The translations under genes were made by a program, and so were the position numbers. From assembly GCA_032622095.1 (NCBI GenBank), contig CP136061.1, forward strand, positions 213,868,373 through 213,932,372: 64,000 nt of DNA. The letters run 5' to 3'. This stretch comes from Siphonodentalium dalli (lineage: Eukaryota; Mollusca; Scaphopoda; Gadilida; Siphonodentaliidae). The notes beneath the pieces were generated by a model. That model had not been told where the DNA came from. It was given only the letters and a program-made list of their open reading frames with translations, and ran no database searches. Of the stretch, positions 1 to 12,833 are shown piece by piece. Within the stretch, counting starts at the first letter, position 1. Each line of letters begins with the position of its first letter.

Positions 1-469
1 TTACTTATAGGCATGACATCGGGGCATAGTACTGATTACATACACACCATACCTGTCCCGCGCTTTGGCGATTCGATTTGTCGATGAAAGTAAATAAATA
101 TCAAGGTTAGACGATAAATCACCTACCACATATGTCTGGCCAATAAAGCTACTCTCTGGCATGCATGGCCCTCTATCTAGCTAAAGTGTTGTTATTCTGC
201 ACAGGCTGTGGTTGTTTCACCAAATAAAACAAGCAGTCATCGACAGTGGTGGCCCCAGCCTAGATGGGCAAGGTTGAGGAAGAGCATTTTCAAAATATGC
301 TGAAAAATAATTGAAATCAGTTAATATTTGTTTGAGATATCCTAAGATCCATTTCAAGTTGCTTCTCCCAAAACAAAATGAAAATCAAATGGCAATAACT
401 CCAGTGAAAAGTGTGTGGCTGGGATGGTCCACGGTCTTGTTTCTTGGTGCTGCTTGTCGAAAAATGATG

Positions 470-960
470 ATCAAAGGAACATAACTCTTGTGAAAATGTC
501 TGGCCAGGCCTAGATTGCAAACTCCAGATCTGGTCTTGCTCGTAAACTAAAATACCGAAAATCTTTCAAATTCTTTGATAACTGTTCAACATAAACCCCA
601 CACAATTTTTCCCTGGATGCTATACACCAAAAAATGACTCAAAGGGCCATAACTATGGCAAAAATGTCTGGCCAGACCTAGTTTGTAAGCTCATTTAAGA
701 TATTCCTCTTGTGACAAAGATCAAAAATCTGTAAATAATTTTTCAAAATAACACCCGGACAACTTTTCGAAGGTGCTCAATGCCAAAAAATGTAAATTAA
801 AAGGTCGTAACCAGTGAAAATGTCAATCCAAGCCTAGTTTGCAAACTCATTTCAAATATTCACCTTGTGAACTCAAATACCGGTAATAAAAAAATAAAAT
901 CTGGATAATTGTTCAATCAAACTCATGGACATCATTTTGGGACGAACTGAACACAATTAT
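470..960 (+). repeat. Diverged tandem units of 160-170 bp
   Basis: The phrase gtgaaaatgtctggccag(g/a)cctag, preceded by a version of aaagggccataact, recurs near 493, 661 and 819. A weaker unit may lie at 250-470. Short ORFs here are chance. Confidence 0.65.
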
Positions 961-1433
961 ATAAATATTTGACTCCCACTTAACGATGACCTGTATGTTT
1001 TTATTTAAAAGGTGAACCAAATATCAAAAGATTCTTTTGAAGATTGCTCCATTTAGCATTTATACAACATGAATATTATGATTTCTAAGCCAAATGAAAG
1101 TGTCAATGACACTGACACTATTGCTAAATTTGGATTTGGTATAATATCATGTGTTTAATACAGTCAATGGATGTTATTAATAAAAACAAGAATGCTTTAT
1201 TTAATTGGAATTAATTTTAGCGATTAAGAATGTCTTTTCCGATATATCGGTTGGAGAATGGAATATACCTTAGGTTAACAGTTAACAGCTGCAAGCCATA
1301 TCTGGCACATTAGGAGCAAACTCCAATTCTTCATTCCTTAAGCCCAAGTCAGCCTAAAAAGGAAATAAATGTTCATGTTGATGTATATACATGTAGTTTA
1401 CTACCAAATTATTGTTTTCTTCTTTATATATAC
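961..1433. other. No feature recognised
   Basis: AT-rich sequence. A short piece, AAATGAAAGTGTCAATGACA near 1092, recurs near 34686 and, inverted, near 45915, so some dispersed repeat debris is present. Confidence 0.5.
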
Positions 1434-2166
1434 AACTAGCAGGTGGATCGACCCGACTTCGTCCGGGCTGTTTCCCCTCTGCTTTTTGGCGAATTGCGCG
1501 ATTTGACATTGAATTGTCCATTTTGAAGGTCAAGGTCAGGTGGGGGTCACGATTTGACCCGCCCAAAACACTGCCCGGACAAAAGAACCCGACAAAGTAC
1601 CCGTCAAAATCAATCCGGTTTTACCCGATTTGACCTTGAATTGATGATTTTGAAGGTCAAGGTCAGGTCGGGGTCACGATTTGACCCATCCAAAACTCAG
1701 TCGACAAACGTAACCCCATGTATCAAATTTCGTGGAAATCCCGTCAAAATTCGCGATTTGACCTTGAAATGACCCAATTTCAAGGTCACGTCGCACTGGC
1801 AAATTAATAGGCCCATACCACTCCACGGCCGAAAGTATCCCGACATACCAAGTTTCATCGAAATCCCGTGATATTCGGGTGTTTGACCTTGAAATGACCC
1901 ATTTCAAGGTCACATTGCACAGGCAAATTAATAGGCCTATGCCACTCCCCAACCGAAAGTACCCCCACATACAAAGTTTCATCGAAATCCCGTGATATTC
2001 GGGCGTTTTACGTTGAAATTACCCGATTTCAAGGTCAAGGTCACGTCGCACGGGCAAATTAATAGGCCTATGTCACTTCCCCGCAGAAAATACCCCCACA
2101 CACCAAGTTTCATCGAAATCGGGTCGACACACACACAGACAGATCTTCCAAAATATATAATAGACT
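1434..2166 (+). repeat. Composite repeat with ggtcaaggtca units
   Basis: Opens ACTAGCAGGTGGATCGACCC with a small GC hairpin (CCCGACTTCGTCCGGG). Then come four to five diverged units holding tttgaccttgaa, caaggtcacgtcgca, aaattaataggcc and ccaagtttcatcgaaatc. It closes CAAAATATATAATAGACTAG, where the next repeat starts. A close relative lies at 20291-20796. Confidence 0.75.
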
Positions 2167-2630
2167 AGCCGATGAGCCCGACGTTGTCCGGGCTATTCAA
2201 AAAACAAATTTCAAGTCGATAGCTCTACCCGTTTCCGAGATCTGGTATGCGCATGCGCGAAGCTGGCGTCGCACGGGCTCGGCGACCCGATAAAATTCGT
2301 ATCCGGGGCAAGATACATTCACATACCAAATTTCAAGTCAATAGCTCCACCCGTTTCCGAGATCTCGTCTGCGCATGCGCGAAGCTGGCGTCGCACGGGC
2401 TCGGCGACCCGATAAAATTCGTATCCGGGGCAAGATACATTCACATAGCAAATTTCAAGTCGATAGCTCCACCCGTTTCCGAGATCTCGTCTGCGCATGC
2501 GCGAAGCGGGCGCCGCACGGGCTCGCCAATACGACAACGTTCACCGCCTGGTCAAACTACACACACGTACCAAGTTTCGTCCCGATCGGTCGAGAATCGT
2601 AGATTTGTATAAATGACAGACAAACCATAT
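2161..2630 (+). repeat. Composite repeat with 122-bp units
   Basis: Opens GACTAGCCGATGAGCCCGAC. Units include CGATAGCTCCACCCGTTTCC, GAGATCT, tgcgcatgcgcgaagc and gataaaattcgtatcc, with a period of 122 bp (2289 to 2411). It ends in tcccgatcggtcgagaatcg and a short AT tail. ORFs here are repeat-derived. Confidence 0.75.
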
Positions 2631-3572
2631 ATCCATGTTTCATAACTTGAAAATAAATTGAATAACAAAATTTAAACAATTTAATGAAAATAAAACGAAA
2701 AGATGAACGAAAAAAAAGTTTCCAATGGGTGGGGATCTGAAATAGTGTTGTAGGTTTTCAAGAAAATATGTAATGCGGCTAAAATAGGCATATAATTACC
2801 ATTTGCAATGTGGAAAGTTTCAAATTTGACAACTAGAGCAATTTATTGATCGATCATTTTCAGTAAATCAAGTTTCGCATAATGTCAGTGCTGAGTTGCA
2901 TTAGCCTATTTTGTAGTATCTTATCATTTAAATTTATTTACGTTGACATTTGAATAATTTTGTGACAGAGTTCAAAATGATGTTGGAAAAATATCAAAGA
3001 CGGCACAATAAATGAGCCCTTCAAGAAACATATCATTCCGAGTTGATAATAAATAAATATTTATGAGGAAGCATTGGAATGCCCAGACATGACAGAGAAT
3101 CAACAACATAATAGTACCAGCATCACCACCTTAATTAAATGCCTGACACGTTGTCAAAGGGAGACACACCTGTGCATTGTTATCACTTGGCTGAGTGGCC
3201 ATACCTATATCAATATTTTGCTCACTTCATGACAAGTGAATGTCAGTATCACCCCTGTGTACGTGGTATCAACAAAGCTGAGGGTATCACCAAAGCCGAG
3301 AAAATGGGAAACTCATTTTCAAGTTTATTACACGCTTGTTCCTAGAAGTACAGTGTTATTGCTGTTCCATATTTCAAATCCGTATGGAACGTACGTTCCA
3401 TACACATCTCTTTGACATAAAATGATGTACACGACATTCGCATCAACCATGAAACTGGAAATATTTAAATAAAAGAATCATCACACATGACAAACACGCC
3501 TTGTATGAACCTAAATAAGCCTTCTAATCCTGTATTTTTAATGCACGAATTCTAGGACGCAAAGCGAGTAAT
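2631..3572. other. No feature recognised
   Basis: AT-rich, no convincing ORF, repeat or RNA gene. Confidence 0.5.
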
Positions 3573-3737
3573 AAACACAGAACGACACGATGTGTAAATG
3601 GGTTTGTTGATACGGCACTCGTGCTGTCGCGGAAGGATAGAATGAGAGGCGCTTGCGCCTCGATTCTATCCTTCCGCGACAGCACGTATACTCGTACCGT
3701 ATCGACAAACCCATTTACACATCGTGTCGTTCTGTGT
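3573..3737. repeat. 165-bp near-perfect palindrome
   Basis: ACACAGAACGACACGATGTG at the left is mirrored at 3737. The arms run through GCTGTCGCGGAAGGATAGAA to a centre GAGGCGCTTGCGCCTC near 3653. Small asymmetries (actcgtg against acgtatactcgt) show slight decay. Looks like a foldback MITE. Confidence 0.85.
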
Positions 3738-6122
3738 ATATATGATATGGGGATATGTTTGTTTCTGATCATAAAACAGACAATGAACATTGTCTGTCCA
3801 CACAAAGCAGGAGTCTTTATCCACCAGTTTTCCAAATCAGTTTTCCCAGATCAAACCATTTAATATATCTTTTGGCGAAACTTTTTTCAATAGTGTTTTT
3901 GCTCACTCAAATTTTTGAGAACATCCACCCACTAGTATAGTTCCTGGACTTCCACGCTTCCAAAACATATGCCGGTATATAGTTGTATCTGTCAATGAAG
4001 CATAGGATAGAACAGAATTTTAAAAATCAGTTTCGTTCTCAAAATCCGCGCAATATGCAGGGACCACTGTCGGTCCAGAAAGATGTTAACATCGCAGATG
4101 AAGATGTCACCAAACGCTGAGCTTCTGTGCAGTAAATTTGTATCACTTAAGGAGTTCTGATGAGTTTTAAAGTGTTTTTATGTGTATCTGAGGCTGATCA
4201 ATTGGACTGTGAATGTCATCTGAAATATGAATCCATAACATAGGCGAAATATTGTGTGCATATCTATTATGAATGTAATTCAATTGAAATTAATTGAACA
4301 TCCATCAAGCATTCAGATTTGCGATGCCTTGATCACACACAGTGAATACTATCGTTCGTATGCATGCAGCTAACCGGATATTCGTTTAGTATTAACATGC
4401 TTGGAGTTTGTATATAGACCACACATGCAGGACGATAGGATGATTTTTTATAATTATGTTTATTTTACAGACTTTATGACTCGTTACCACTCGAGTAGAC
4501 TGTTACGCGACAATGAAATGACAATGAATCATCTTATCGAATACGCATATATCGTATAGCTACAAACTATACAATTATGGCTTTTTAAAGAGTCATCAGA
4601 TAATATTGTAACGATTCTATGTTAACCCGACACATCCATACACATATGATCGCAATGTGCTATGTGTGGAACATGTGTGTGCCTTCTTATCTGGAGATCG
4701 ATGGGCCTATTTATTGTGTCTATATGTAGCACATGTATAGTCAACTTACCAAGCTACAAAACCATGTTTAAACAGAATCAAACCCGACCATGCAGTTTTG
4801 ATAAATGAACGTATCTTTGCGAAGGTGCCCATCAGGGGGTCCTCTAATGTAAGCCCACTAGTCCCAAGATTTTGTGTCAAAACAATCACCCTCGCCCTGG
4901 GCTTACACAGTACTAGTAGATAGTCAATGCAGCTACTCACAGCTTGTGTTTTCGGTTTGGCACCTCAGATAGCATCCTCAGTCAATTGCTGCCTGAAATT
5001 AAATAATAAATCTGTATTACCCTATTGTAGTCCTGAAAAAAGTGGCTTTCATATGACATTTGGTTCTTTTATCTTTTATTTTGTAGATCTTGATAGGCCT
5101 CAATGAGTCAATTATTAAGACATATTTGTTGGTCTTAGCAAGCAGCAGTCTACGATAATCGAAAATCGGTCATCAATAATCAATTATAATCGATTAATCG
5201 TGCCTATTATCAATAACAGTGGAAGTATTCCATAATATGGCCTATTGGCTGGGTGTTGGTTAAACAACTCGGCTGGTGTAATTTTTACGTTAATAATGTG
5301 CACCATAAACCACCGGTAATCACTAATGAGCACAAACCATGGGAACAGCTCAAACTTGACTTTCTCAAGTTGAAGTAAAAACAGCACAAACCTGAATTTA
5401 ACTCTTTTAGTCTTTTAGATTTTCCATTCCCTATTAGAGGAATCATATGCATCAGTATGTCACACACAATTCAGTTTCAATTGATACAAGGCAAGCAATG
5501 TATACTCACTGCGATTATTTGTACATCAATTGCTTCACCCATGTCACTGACATCACTGACTTCACTTAAACTTGATACACTACGAAAATCATCCTGAAAC
5601 AAAAGTTTACCAAAAGCAAATGGATAAATTTATTTTCTCATCACATGTGACAAATATTTGTAGCTCATATATATGTCAAACATCGCATCAATATACCGTA
5701 AATTTCGGTGGATAAGTCACATCTTTCTAACCCAATTTCCCATATTAAAATCCACCTGTGACTTATAGACCGGTAAGTCAATGAGGAGCACATTTTTAGC
5801 CAAATTTTGAGGTAAACAACTGGGACAAAATGCCGACGCAAACTAAATCCAACACGATAGGATGATACAATTCAGTATAAAAAAATAAATAAACACCCCA
5901 ATCTTCACTGTTTGTATTTATTTTATTCCGTATATGGCATATAAGTGTATAAATGTCTGCATCCTGTACTTGGTTTAAACATTAATTTGGTTACATTCAA
6001 CATGGTCGGAATTAGGTTAAAATATACTTATGTTGTTTTGTTTACTTTTGATGACTAAATAAAATACTAGACACACGTTAAAATTTAATTATTTCTGGTT
6101 TATTATATTAAAGTTATGTAGA
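3738..6122. other. Mostly featureless AT-rich DNA
   Basis: A small inverted motif (taccgtaaatttcggtggataagtcac and its mirror cacctgtgacttatagaccggta) lies at about 5695-5780 and looks like a short foldback repeat. Nothing else can be supported. Confidence 0.5.
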
Positions 6123-6225
6123 ACACACCAGTGGGGTGATCACATAGAAATGGAATAAAATCTTGATCAAAGTACCGGTAGTTATTTTTACAAATTTATA
6201 AACCAAATTGACAATGCACATCGTT
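6123..6225 (+). repeat. Dispersed repeat family B, fragment
   Basis: Holds ggggtgat, aaatggaataaaatcttg, caaagta and caaattgacaatgcacac-like phrases shared with 9799, 17083 and 27765. Confidence 0.55.
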
Positions 6226-6289
6226 TTGACAGGGAGCATTACAAAGTCCAAACAAGGGGTACGCATATAAGATGCTTTTGGCAGTCCAA

Positions 6290-7400
6290 CCCGGTGTGAC
6301 TAATTACCGCCCGGGTGGCCCCACGTGCCCGTGGACACAATATCTCGACGTTATAACGTAGCGACATGCCACCTGAGGGCAACATAGAAAAATTTACTCG
6401 TCTCCGGCCGGTCATATTAACCCCACAAATGCCGATATTGGCTAAAAGAGCCTGTGTGATTACCGATGTCTTCGTGTGTTTTCAGACAGATTATTTTGGT
6501 GATTCTCGGTAGTGCAATACATATATTGACTCGTTGACGCGTCCACGGCCGATGTTATTAACCCCTCAATCTCCGGTAAAATAGTGTATAAACAAAAAGA
6601 ACATTGGGACCGACCGGGCGGCCCCATGGGCCCGTGGACTCTATACCTCGACGTTATAACATAGCGACATACCCCACGAGGTCAACCTAGAAAATGTTAC
6701 TCGCTCGCTCGACTCCGGCCGGTGTTATTAACCCCTCAAAATCCGATAAAATGGTATATAAACAAAAAGAACACTGAGACCGACCGGGACCGCCCCATGG
6801 GCACGTGGACACTATATCGCGACGTTATAACGTAGCGATATACCCCACGAGGTCAACATAGAAAATGGTACTCGCTCGCTCGACTCCGGCCGGTGCTATT
6901 AACCCCTCAAAATCTGATAAAATGGTATATAAACAAAAAGGACAAGTGGTGCTGGGACCGCCCGGGAATGCCCGGGTGGCCCCATGGGCCCGTGGACACT
7001 ATATCTCGACGTTATAACATAGCGACATACCCCACGAGGTCAACCTAGAAAATGTTACTCGCTTGCTCGACTCCGGTCAGTGTTATTAACCCCTCAAAAT
7101 CCGATAAAATGGTATATAAACAAAAAGAACACTGGGACCGCCCGGGAGGCCCCATGGACACTATATCTCGACGTTATATCGTAGCGCCATACCCCACGAA
7201 GTCAACCTAGAAAATGGTACTCGCTCGCTCGACTCGGGCCGGTGTCATTAACCCCTCAAAATCCGATAAAATGGTATATAAACATAAAGAACACTGGGAC
7301 CGCCCGGCACCGCCCGGGAGGGCCCATGGACACTATATCTCAACATTATAACGTAGGCCATACCCCACGAGGTCAACCTAGAAACGTTATCCCCCCCAAC
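6290..7400 (+). repeat. Satellite-like array with 160-190-bp period
   Basis: The phrase tatatctcgacgttataac recurs near 6340, 6643, 6813, 7003, 7164 and 7335. Between copies lie accgcccgggaggccccatgg, tactcgctcgctcgactccg and ttaacccctcaaaatccgat. It is GC-richer than its surroundings. Confidence 0.8.
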
Positions 7401-7616
7401 CAAATCAGATCACATATATTTGTTCACAGCTCTATCTCCACTTATAGAAATTGAAAAGTCACTATTTAAGGATCGACTAGTCTAATCTAACGCACCAATT
7501 TATACATGCCTGGAATATTATCATATTATGACAAATAAAGAGCGTTTATTGTAAAATCAGCCAACAATTGCTCGTATTTGCCCATTTAAGTCGTCTGAAG
7601 TCAACAGCATCTATAA

Positions 7617-7852
7617 CTCTTGACACGCTGTGGGCTAATTTTACCCACATGTTTCAATTCTCACCGATCAGATTGCAACAATTTTGGTTATAAAATTAAT
7701 TATTTTATTTTACCAATACTTAGTGCCCTTTTCTCTTGACACGCCATGGGCCAATTTCACCCACATGTTTCAATTTTCACCGATCAGATTTCAACAATTT
7801 TGGTTATATAATTAATGATTTTATTTTATTAATAATTAGTGCCCTTTTAAGA
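7617..7852 (+). repeat. 117-bp tandem pair
   Basis: Two units starting cttgacacgc and containing cccacatgtttcaatt, caccgatcagatt and caacaattttggttata. Confidence 0.75.
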
Positions 7853-8039
7853 CCTCTGATGTCAACTGGACATGTATAATAGGATTTTCCTGGTCAAAGT
7901 ACCTCCCCATATTGCAACCCAACCCACGACCTTTTGGGCAAGGACTGAAAACATTATTCCCGGTGATGGAGGTCATCATACTCTCCATATGTGGAGCTAA
8001 TAAAGAAAATATATAATATGTAATATGGTCATCCCCCCC

Positions 8040-8175
8040 ATAAGATAAGATAAGATTTTAATGCAAAATACACCCAATGGGCAGTTGCACATATAATAAA
8101 TACATATATCAACATATGGAATAATTTAACATGAGTAATCACATACGATATGCATATACGCTCGTGAATTTACTG
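8040..8175 (-). repeat. LINE 3' UTR and ATAAG-type tail
   Basis: On the minus strand a short AT-rich UTR ends TTAAAATCTTATCTTATC, a microsatellite tail of the kind used by CR1/L2-like elements instead of poly(A). Confidence 0.65.
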
Positions 8176-8800
8176 TCATAAAATCTCAGGTATACTCAGG
8201 GTATACTTGCTTTTATTAGACATTATAATATTGTCTCGAATGGTGAAGAAAGACCGGATCATGTCGCATATAACGTTAACGGTTGCAATTTGTTCATTCT
8301 GCATAATAAATCTGAACTTCTCATAATTTGTCATTTCTAAGAAATGAGGGCACGTTGCAATTATGTCCTTTACATAAACTTCGCGAATACTTTCATAGGC
8401 CCGACATTCTAAGATGAAATGATATTCTGACTCAATTTGTTTTGAATTACACGCAGAACACAATCTTTCTCTCACTGGTTTTGGGGGCTGTTTGTGTCTC
8501 CCTTTTTCGATTTCCAGTCGATGATTACTGATTCTCAATCTTGTGAATAGAATTCTCGCTTTGGCAGATCGCGCATTGACAATGTATGGTTCAATTTCAT
8601 ACTTTGACTTGAATAATCTATACGTTCGTATTTTATTTCCACTGATCGTTTTCTTTTCGGCATGATTTACATTATAGAATCGCATCAAATTTTCAGATTT
8701 CAGTTTATCCACCAAGGCGCGCTCTTGTATCCCTTGGAATTTCCGGCGGTCTGAAATATCGACGCCGTATTTTCCATATGAAATATATTGACTCGTCTTC
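8176..8800 (-). pseudogene. C-terminal end of a non-LTR retrotransposon ORF2
   Basis: The frame gives about 200 residues, starting upstream of the first Met with KYGVDISDRRKFQGIQERA. It contains ARILFTRLRISNHRLEIEKG followed by CSACN and EYHFILEC, a C-X2-C-X9-H-X4-C cluster. That is the cysteine motif found after the RT domain in many LINE ORF2 proteins of marine invertebrates. The RT domain itself is absent, so this is a 5'-truncated copy, the usual result of LINE insertion. The upstream reading frame (to about 9016) is not recognisable. Confidence 0.75.
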
Positions 8801-9798
8801 AGCTTCAGTAGAGCAGACGGAACACGGATACAGCACCATGGATGGAAGCGTGAACCGAATACGTGGTCGCATGATTTTAAGATATTTAGAATTAAATTTT
8901 ATTTTTAATTCACACACGATTATATATAATCTACCCCATAACGAAATATCGTGTGATTGGTCGGTAAGCAAATTAAGTACACGGGTTTCCAGTATCACAA
9001 ATACTCTCTTCGTCATATTGATCGTTATTGTCTAGCACCAAGAAGATTTTGGGATTACTACCATTTTCGATTGCAATAAAAACACGGAAACCTCATCGCA
9101 AATTTCCACTGTTGTCACGAGATTACCTGTTCGTCTTCCCCAAGTGTTATGAAAACACAGTTTCGTTTTAAATCCGCCAATATGTCTTCTGATTATTGTG
9201 AACGGGTTAATGTATACAATATAACAATTGCGATACCGTTTTACTGCTAATTGATATCAACACATTCAAACATCTGCCGCGGCTCTCTTCAGACAAGCAG
9301 TTGCTGTCGATTTCAACACAATTACACCCGCTCGTGTCATTGGGAGCAACTGCCATACCAATTTTTTTTTTAATCCGTTCACAAATGTCAAAGTTATAAG
9401 GCATTCTTTAGGTCCGCCTAAAAATGACACAGGAAAAATAGTTCTTCATTATTACTTGACTGAAGGACCCAACCCGAAATTTGATGATGTAAGTGATTTT
9501 GTGAGCGATTTTGCTTTGCTTACAATAATTTATGCAATTTCTCCTCAAGTTATATTTTCGACTTTACATTAAGGTTCCCGTCAAAACTTCAAAAAGTTCC
9601 AAGATTATGGACAGGTGCATGGAATATATGAATTTTATAGGCGTTAGCCAGAGTATAGATTTGTGGCATGATCTATAAAGTTAGTTTTACACGACGAACA
9701 AGTACATAATAGTCTTTTATAATATTATGTGTGTAATTAACCGAAAGTTTAGTTTATATGGGATGTCTGTCTGGAACAAACTGATGGCGCCAGTATTA
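8801..9798. other. No feature recognised upstream of the LINE fragment
   Basis: May contain more decayed LINE sequence up to about 9016, but no frame can be identified. The rest is AT-rich. Confidence 0.4.
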
Positions 9799-10060
9799 AA
9801 GTGATATGAAACATTTTGTTGGGTGATACAAAGAAATGGAGAATAATCTTGCTCAAACTAGTTATTTTTATGAATATTAATCCAAATTTACAACACACCG
9901 ACAGTCTTATATATTTATTAAATGCAATGCGTATATTAATGGCAAAATCCTCTGCATTAGCTTATCGAAGATTGTTGCGTCCCGAATCGAGATGTAAATA
10001 TTTACAATTGTGTGTAGATCAGACAGTGTTTTCTATGGGAGGCCAAATTCATATTTAATA
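9799..10060 (+). repeat. Dispersed repeat family B copy
   Basis: Begins aaagtgatatgaaacatttt and contains ggagaataatcttg, gaatattaatccaaattta, caacacaccgaca and ttatatatttattaaatgc. Aligns by eye with copies at 17083 and 27765. No coding sense. Confidence 0.7.
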
Positions 10061-10841
10061 GCTAATTACTCTTAAGCGTTATTACCTCACTAACAACTCC
10101 ATTAGGCTTGAATATTAATGAGCTAGGCTAGCTGTCACAAGCTGGGAATTCTGTCCATCTCAAAAATTTATTTAAGTACCGCTGTATCTCTCGACTGAGA
10201 ATTAACTAAGGAAACCTTGGTCTAGTTATAACTTACAGACTGCATACACTCCTTGACAGGTTTATCCAGATAACAATTTAATTGTATATCAGCTGAATAT
10301 AATAAAAAACACGACAAAACTTGTGTTCTGTAGTTACAATAATGTATTTTTTTAACTTCCCGAGATCACAAATTGGATTCCTGCAGGCCACCTACATGTA
10401 GTTTGTTTCACGCATGTTTTCACTACACGGTGGAGGGCAGTTTGTAGTAAATTGAACGTGGTCACGAAAAAAATAACTCAGTGTATGGCGGTAACGAGCA
10501 CCAATAGCACGGTGACCTGCGATGCAAGATGATAACAGTGGTATTATGGTGGTATATCCACAGTAAGTACCGACCCGTAACCTAGTTAACAGCTCGCTTA
10601 ATTACATCATAGCAAAGTAATGTACGTTATACAAAATATGTTTATGGGGCATAGTATGGGATTAGATGCGACAGCGCCCAATGTTTATGTTTTCAAATGA
10701 GAGAGAACTCTAAGATGCCCATTATTTTCGTAAATTATTACTTTTATGAAATAACGGTCAAGTCTATAGATTTACACCACAAAAACACAACCTTCGCAAA
10801 ACGTATAAGAAATGCTAAACTCAGGGTAGGTGTGCTTGGGG

Positions 10842-11786
10842 TAGGGATCTGCGAATCGAGGAATTTGCATCGAATCAAATCTCGATATCGAATCTTCTTC
10901 CCAATATCGACATCGAATCGAATCTCGAATTGAATCATCTAGTCATTGACATTGTTTATTTATGTGTTTATTTTCTTGTATCATGAAAAAAACTGCAAAA
11001 GTCACTAGATAGTAGATACTGTGTAACAATGTTAATCTCCATAAACATCCGTGCTAGTAGGGATCTTGTGTTTTTTATTTAGGATAATCATGACATAGGC
11101 AAGTCATTCTCACGGGATATGTTGCATTGAATTTCTATCTAGCTGTGTCCGGCGAACGTGACACCAAAACGTGACAGTAAGACACATAAAGACAGTTCAA
11201 TAAATGTATCACAAACCCCATGAAATGGAAGTCAAAGAGTGACTGTAAGTAAGACACATAAAGACAGTTCAATAAACGTATCACAAACCCCATGAAATGG
11301 AAGTCACTTGTCTACATTAAAGATAATACAGATTTGACACACTTGGACATGGGTACACCGTTCGGCTATATACATGTAATTGCAATGATGGTTATCTGTT
11401 AAACTTTTCAACCCACAATAGATCACACACCAACATCCCATATTCACAATATAGTTTGTCTTCATGGAGGGGGTCCTAGAAAGCACACATAAATTACAAC
11501 CGAAATCAATTGAGTTAAATTCCGCATCTAGCGTTCAAGCACTGTGTAGACAATTTATACAGTGTCGATACAGATTACAAATACATGCGGCGATTGATCA
11601 CCGTCACGGGTTGCAATCGAAGCACATAATTTGCATAATGCACGTGTATTCTGAACATGTATTTCTAGATGCAAAAAAACGACACTACACCAAAGTAACA
11701 TCGATTCAAAAATATCCGAATCAGCAGACCGATTCGGGTGCCCGATATCGACATTGAATCGAATCTCGAATATTCGCAGAGCCCTA
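10842..11786 (-). mobile_element. Non-autonomous, internally deleted relative of the same hAT family
   Basis: Ends read TAGGGATCTGCGAATCG on the left and, inverted, TAGGGCTCTGCGAATATTCG on the right. The right 320 bp in inverse orientation align well with the left end of the hAT at 47618 onward, including GTCGATATCGGGCACCCGA and TGTATCGACACT. The left 330 bp align with the inverse of 62800-63380, including TCTATCTAGCTGTGTC. Coding sequence is missing and the total is 945 bp. Flanks GCTTGGGG and GCTTATAG agree at 5 of 8 positions, so the TSD is decayed or doubtful. Confidence 0.8.
11177..11306 (+). repeat. 58-bp direct repeat inside the small hAT element
   Basis: Two near-identical copies, 11177-11234 and 11249-11306, each starting GTAAGACACATAAAGACAG and ending GAAATGGAAGTCA; they differ at one base. 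This duplication is not seen in the 62.8-63.4 kb relative. Confidence 0.8.
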
Positions 11787-12693
11787 GCTTATAGCGCGCG
11801 GATGGACATGTACTACAAAAGTCAGCCCAAAACAATCACGTTGTATTTAATACCAAATATTGCTTTTATGGACATTCTGCTACATTCAATTGACAGTGCA
11901 ATATCAGGTCTGTCATATTTTGGAATGGAAGAAGAAAAACAAGTGACAATTAATGCCTTTTATGCGCATAATGATGCAGTAAGTCACAAATACAAAAAAA
12001 TTTCAGAATCGGAAACCCGAAGATGTCTGGCCTTTCGATATGTACATGTAAAGATTGTTTGCTAAATTTTCTACAAGCAATAAGCAGGTACTCTGGCAAA
12101 TGTGAGAATACAGCTACAATAGCTGAATTCAGCTAACCAAACTGTATTCAGTTACAGTATATATTATACCCTCAAACCAACTGTTTTTCGATATAAACTA
12201 TAATCGCTAATTTGCGCATCGAAAATAGGCTACCATATTCTCTGCCACTCTCAACTGCAATGCCTTTTGTCGACACGGCGACGCTAATTTTGTGTGAAAA
12301 TTTTCTACAGCGGTCAATGTTGGTCATAATGGTTTAATAACACTCGTGTGCAATGAGGAATACCTTGAAATGTAATACAATATTCATCACCGAAGATGGA
12401 ACTATTCCCGGAAGTATGATCAATAGGTTGCTGCTAAAACGTTGTTTGTTTGGTGAGTTAAAATAGGTCAAAAGGGAACATCTCGAGCAAGAGATTAATG
12501 GGGCGAGTTCCATTCACTGCTTGAGCTGACTATCCGCAAAAAGGTGTGTAAATCACATTAAAAACGTAGCTCAATCGGGCGACAGTAGACAAAACGAGCT
12601 ACGTACTAGACCGTTTTGGATGTTTGCCCGCGAGACCTGTACTGTACAGTGTACATGACAAAATAATATAACAATAACATGATTTTTGAGAGC
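11787..12693. other. No feature recognised
   Basis: One 103-codon open stretch (11754-12065) begins inside the small hAT element and resembles nothing known to me. Confidence 0.5.
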
Positions 12694-12833
12694 GTTATGG
12701 TTTATTAACGGCCCGGCTGGAATGATTAACAGCCCAAGGGCCTATTAGCGGCCCGAGACGAAGTCGAGGGACGATAATAGGCCCGAGGGCTGTTAATCAT
12801 TCCAGAGGGCCGTTAATAAACCATAATGCCCGA
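12694..12833. repeat. 140-bp palindrome
   Basis: TTATGGTTTATTAACGGCCC is mirrored by the end GGGCCGTTAATAAACCATAA. Inner arms read GGAATGATTAACAGCCC and GGGCCTATTA. The centre reads CGAGACGAAGTCGAGG. Confidence 0.85.

Noticed and set aside
8705-9016. 103-codon ORF upstream of the LINE fragment
   Set aside because: Out of phase with the LINE frame and not recognisable; CSVC alone is not enough to call a finger.
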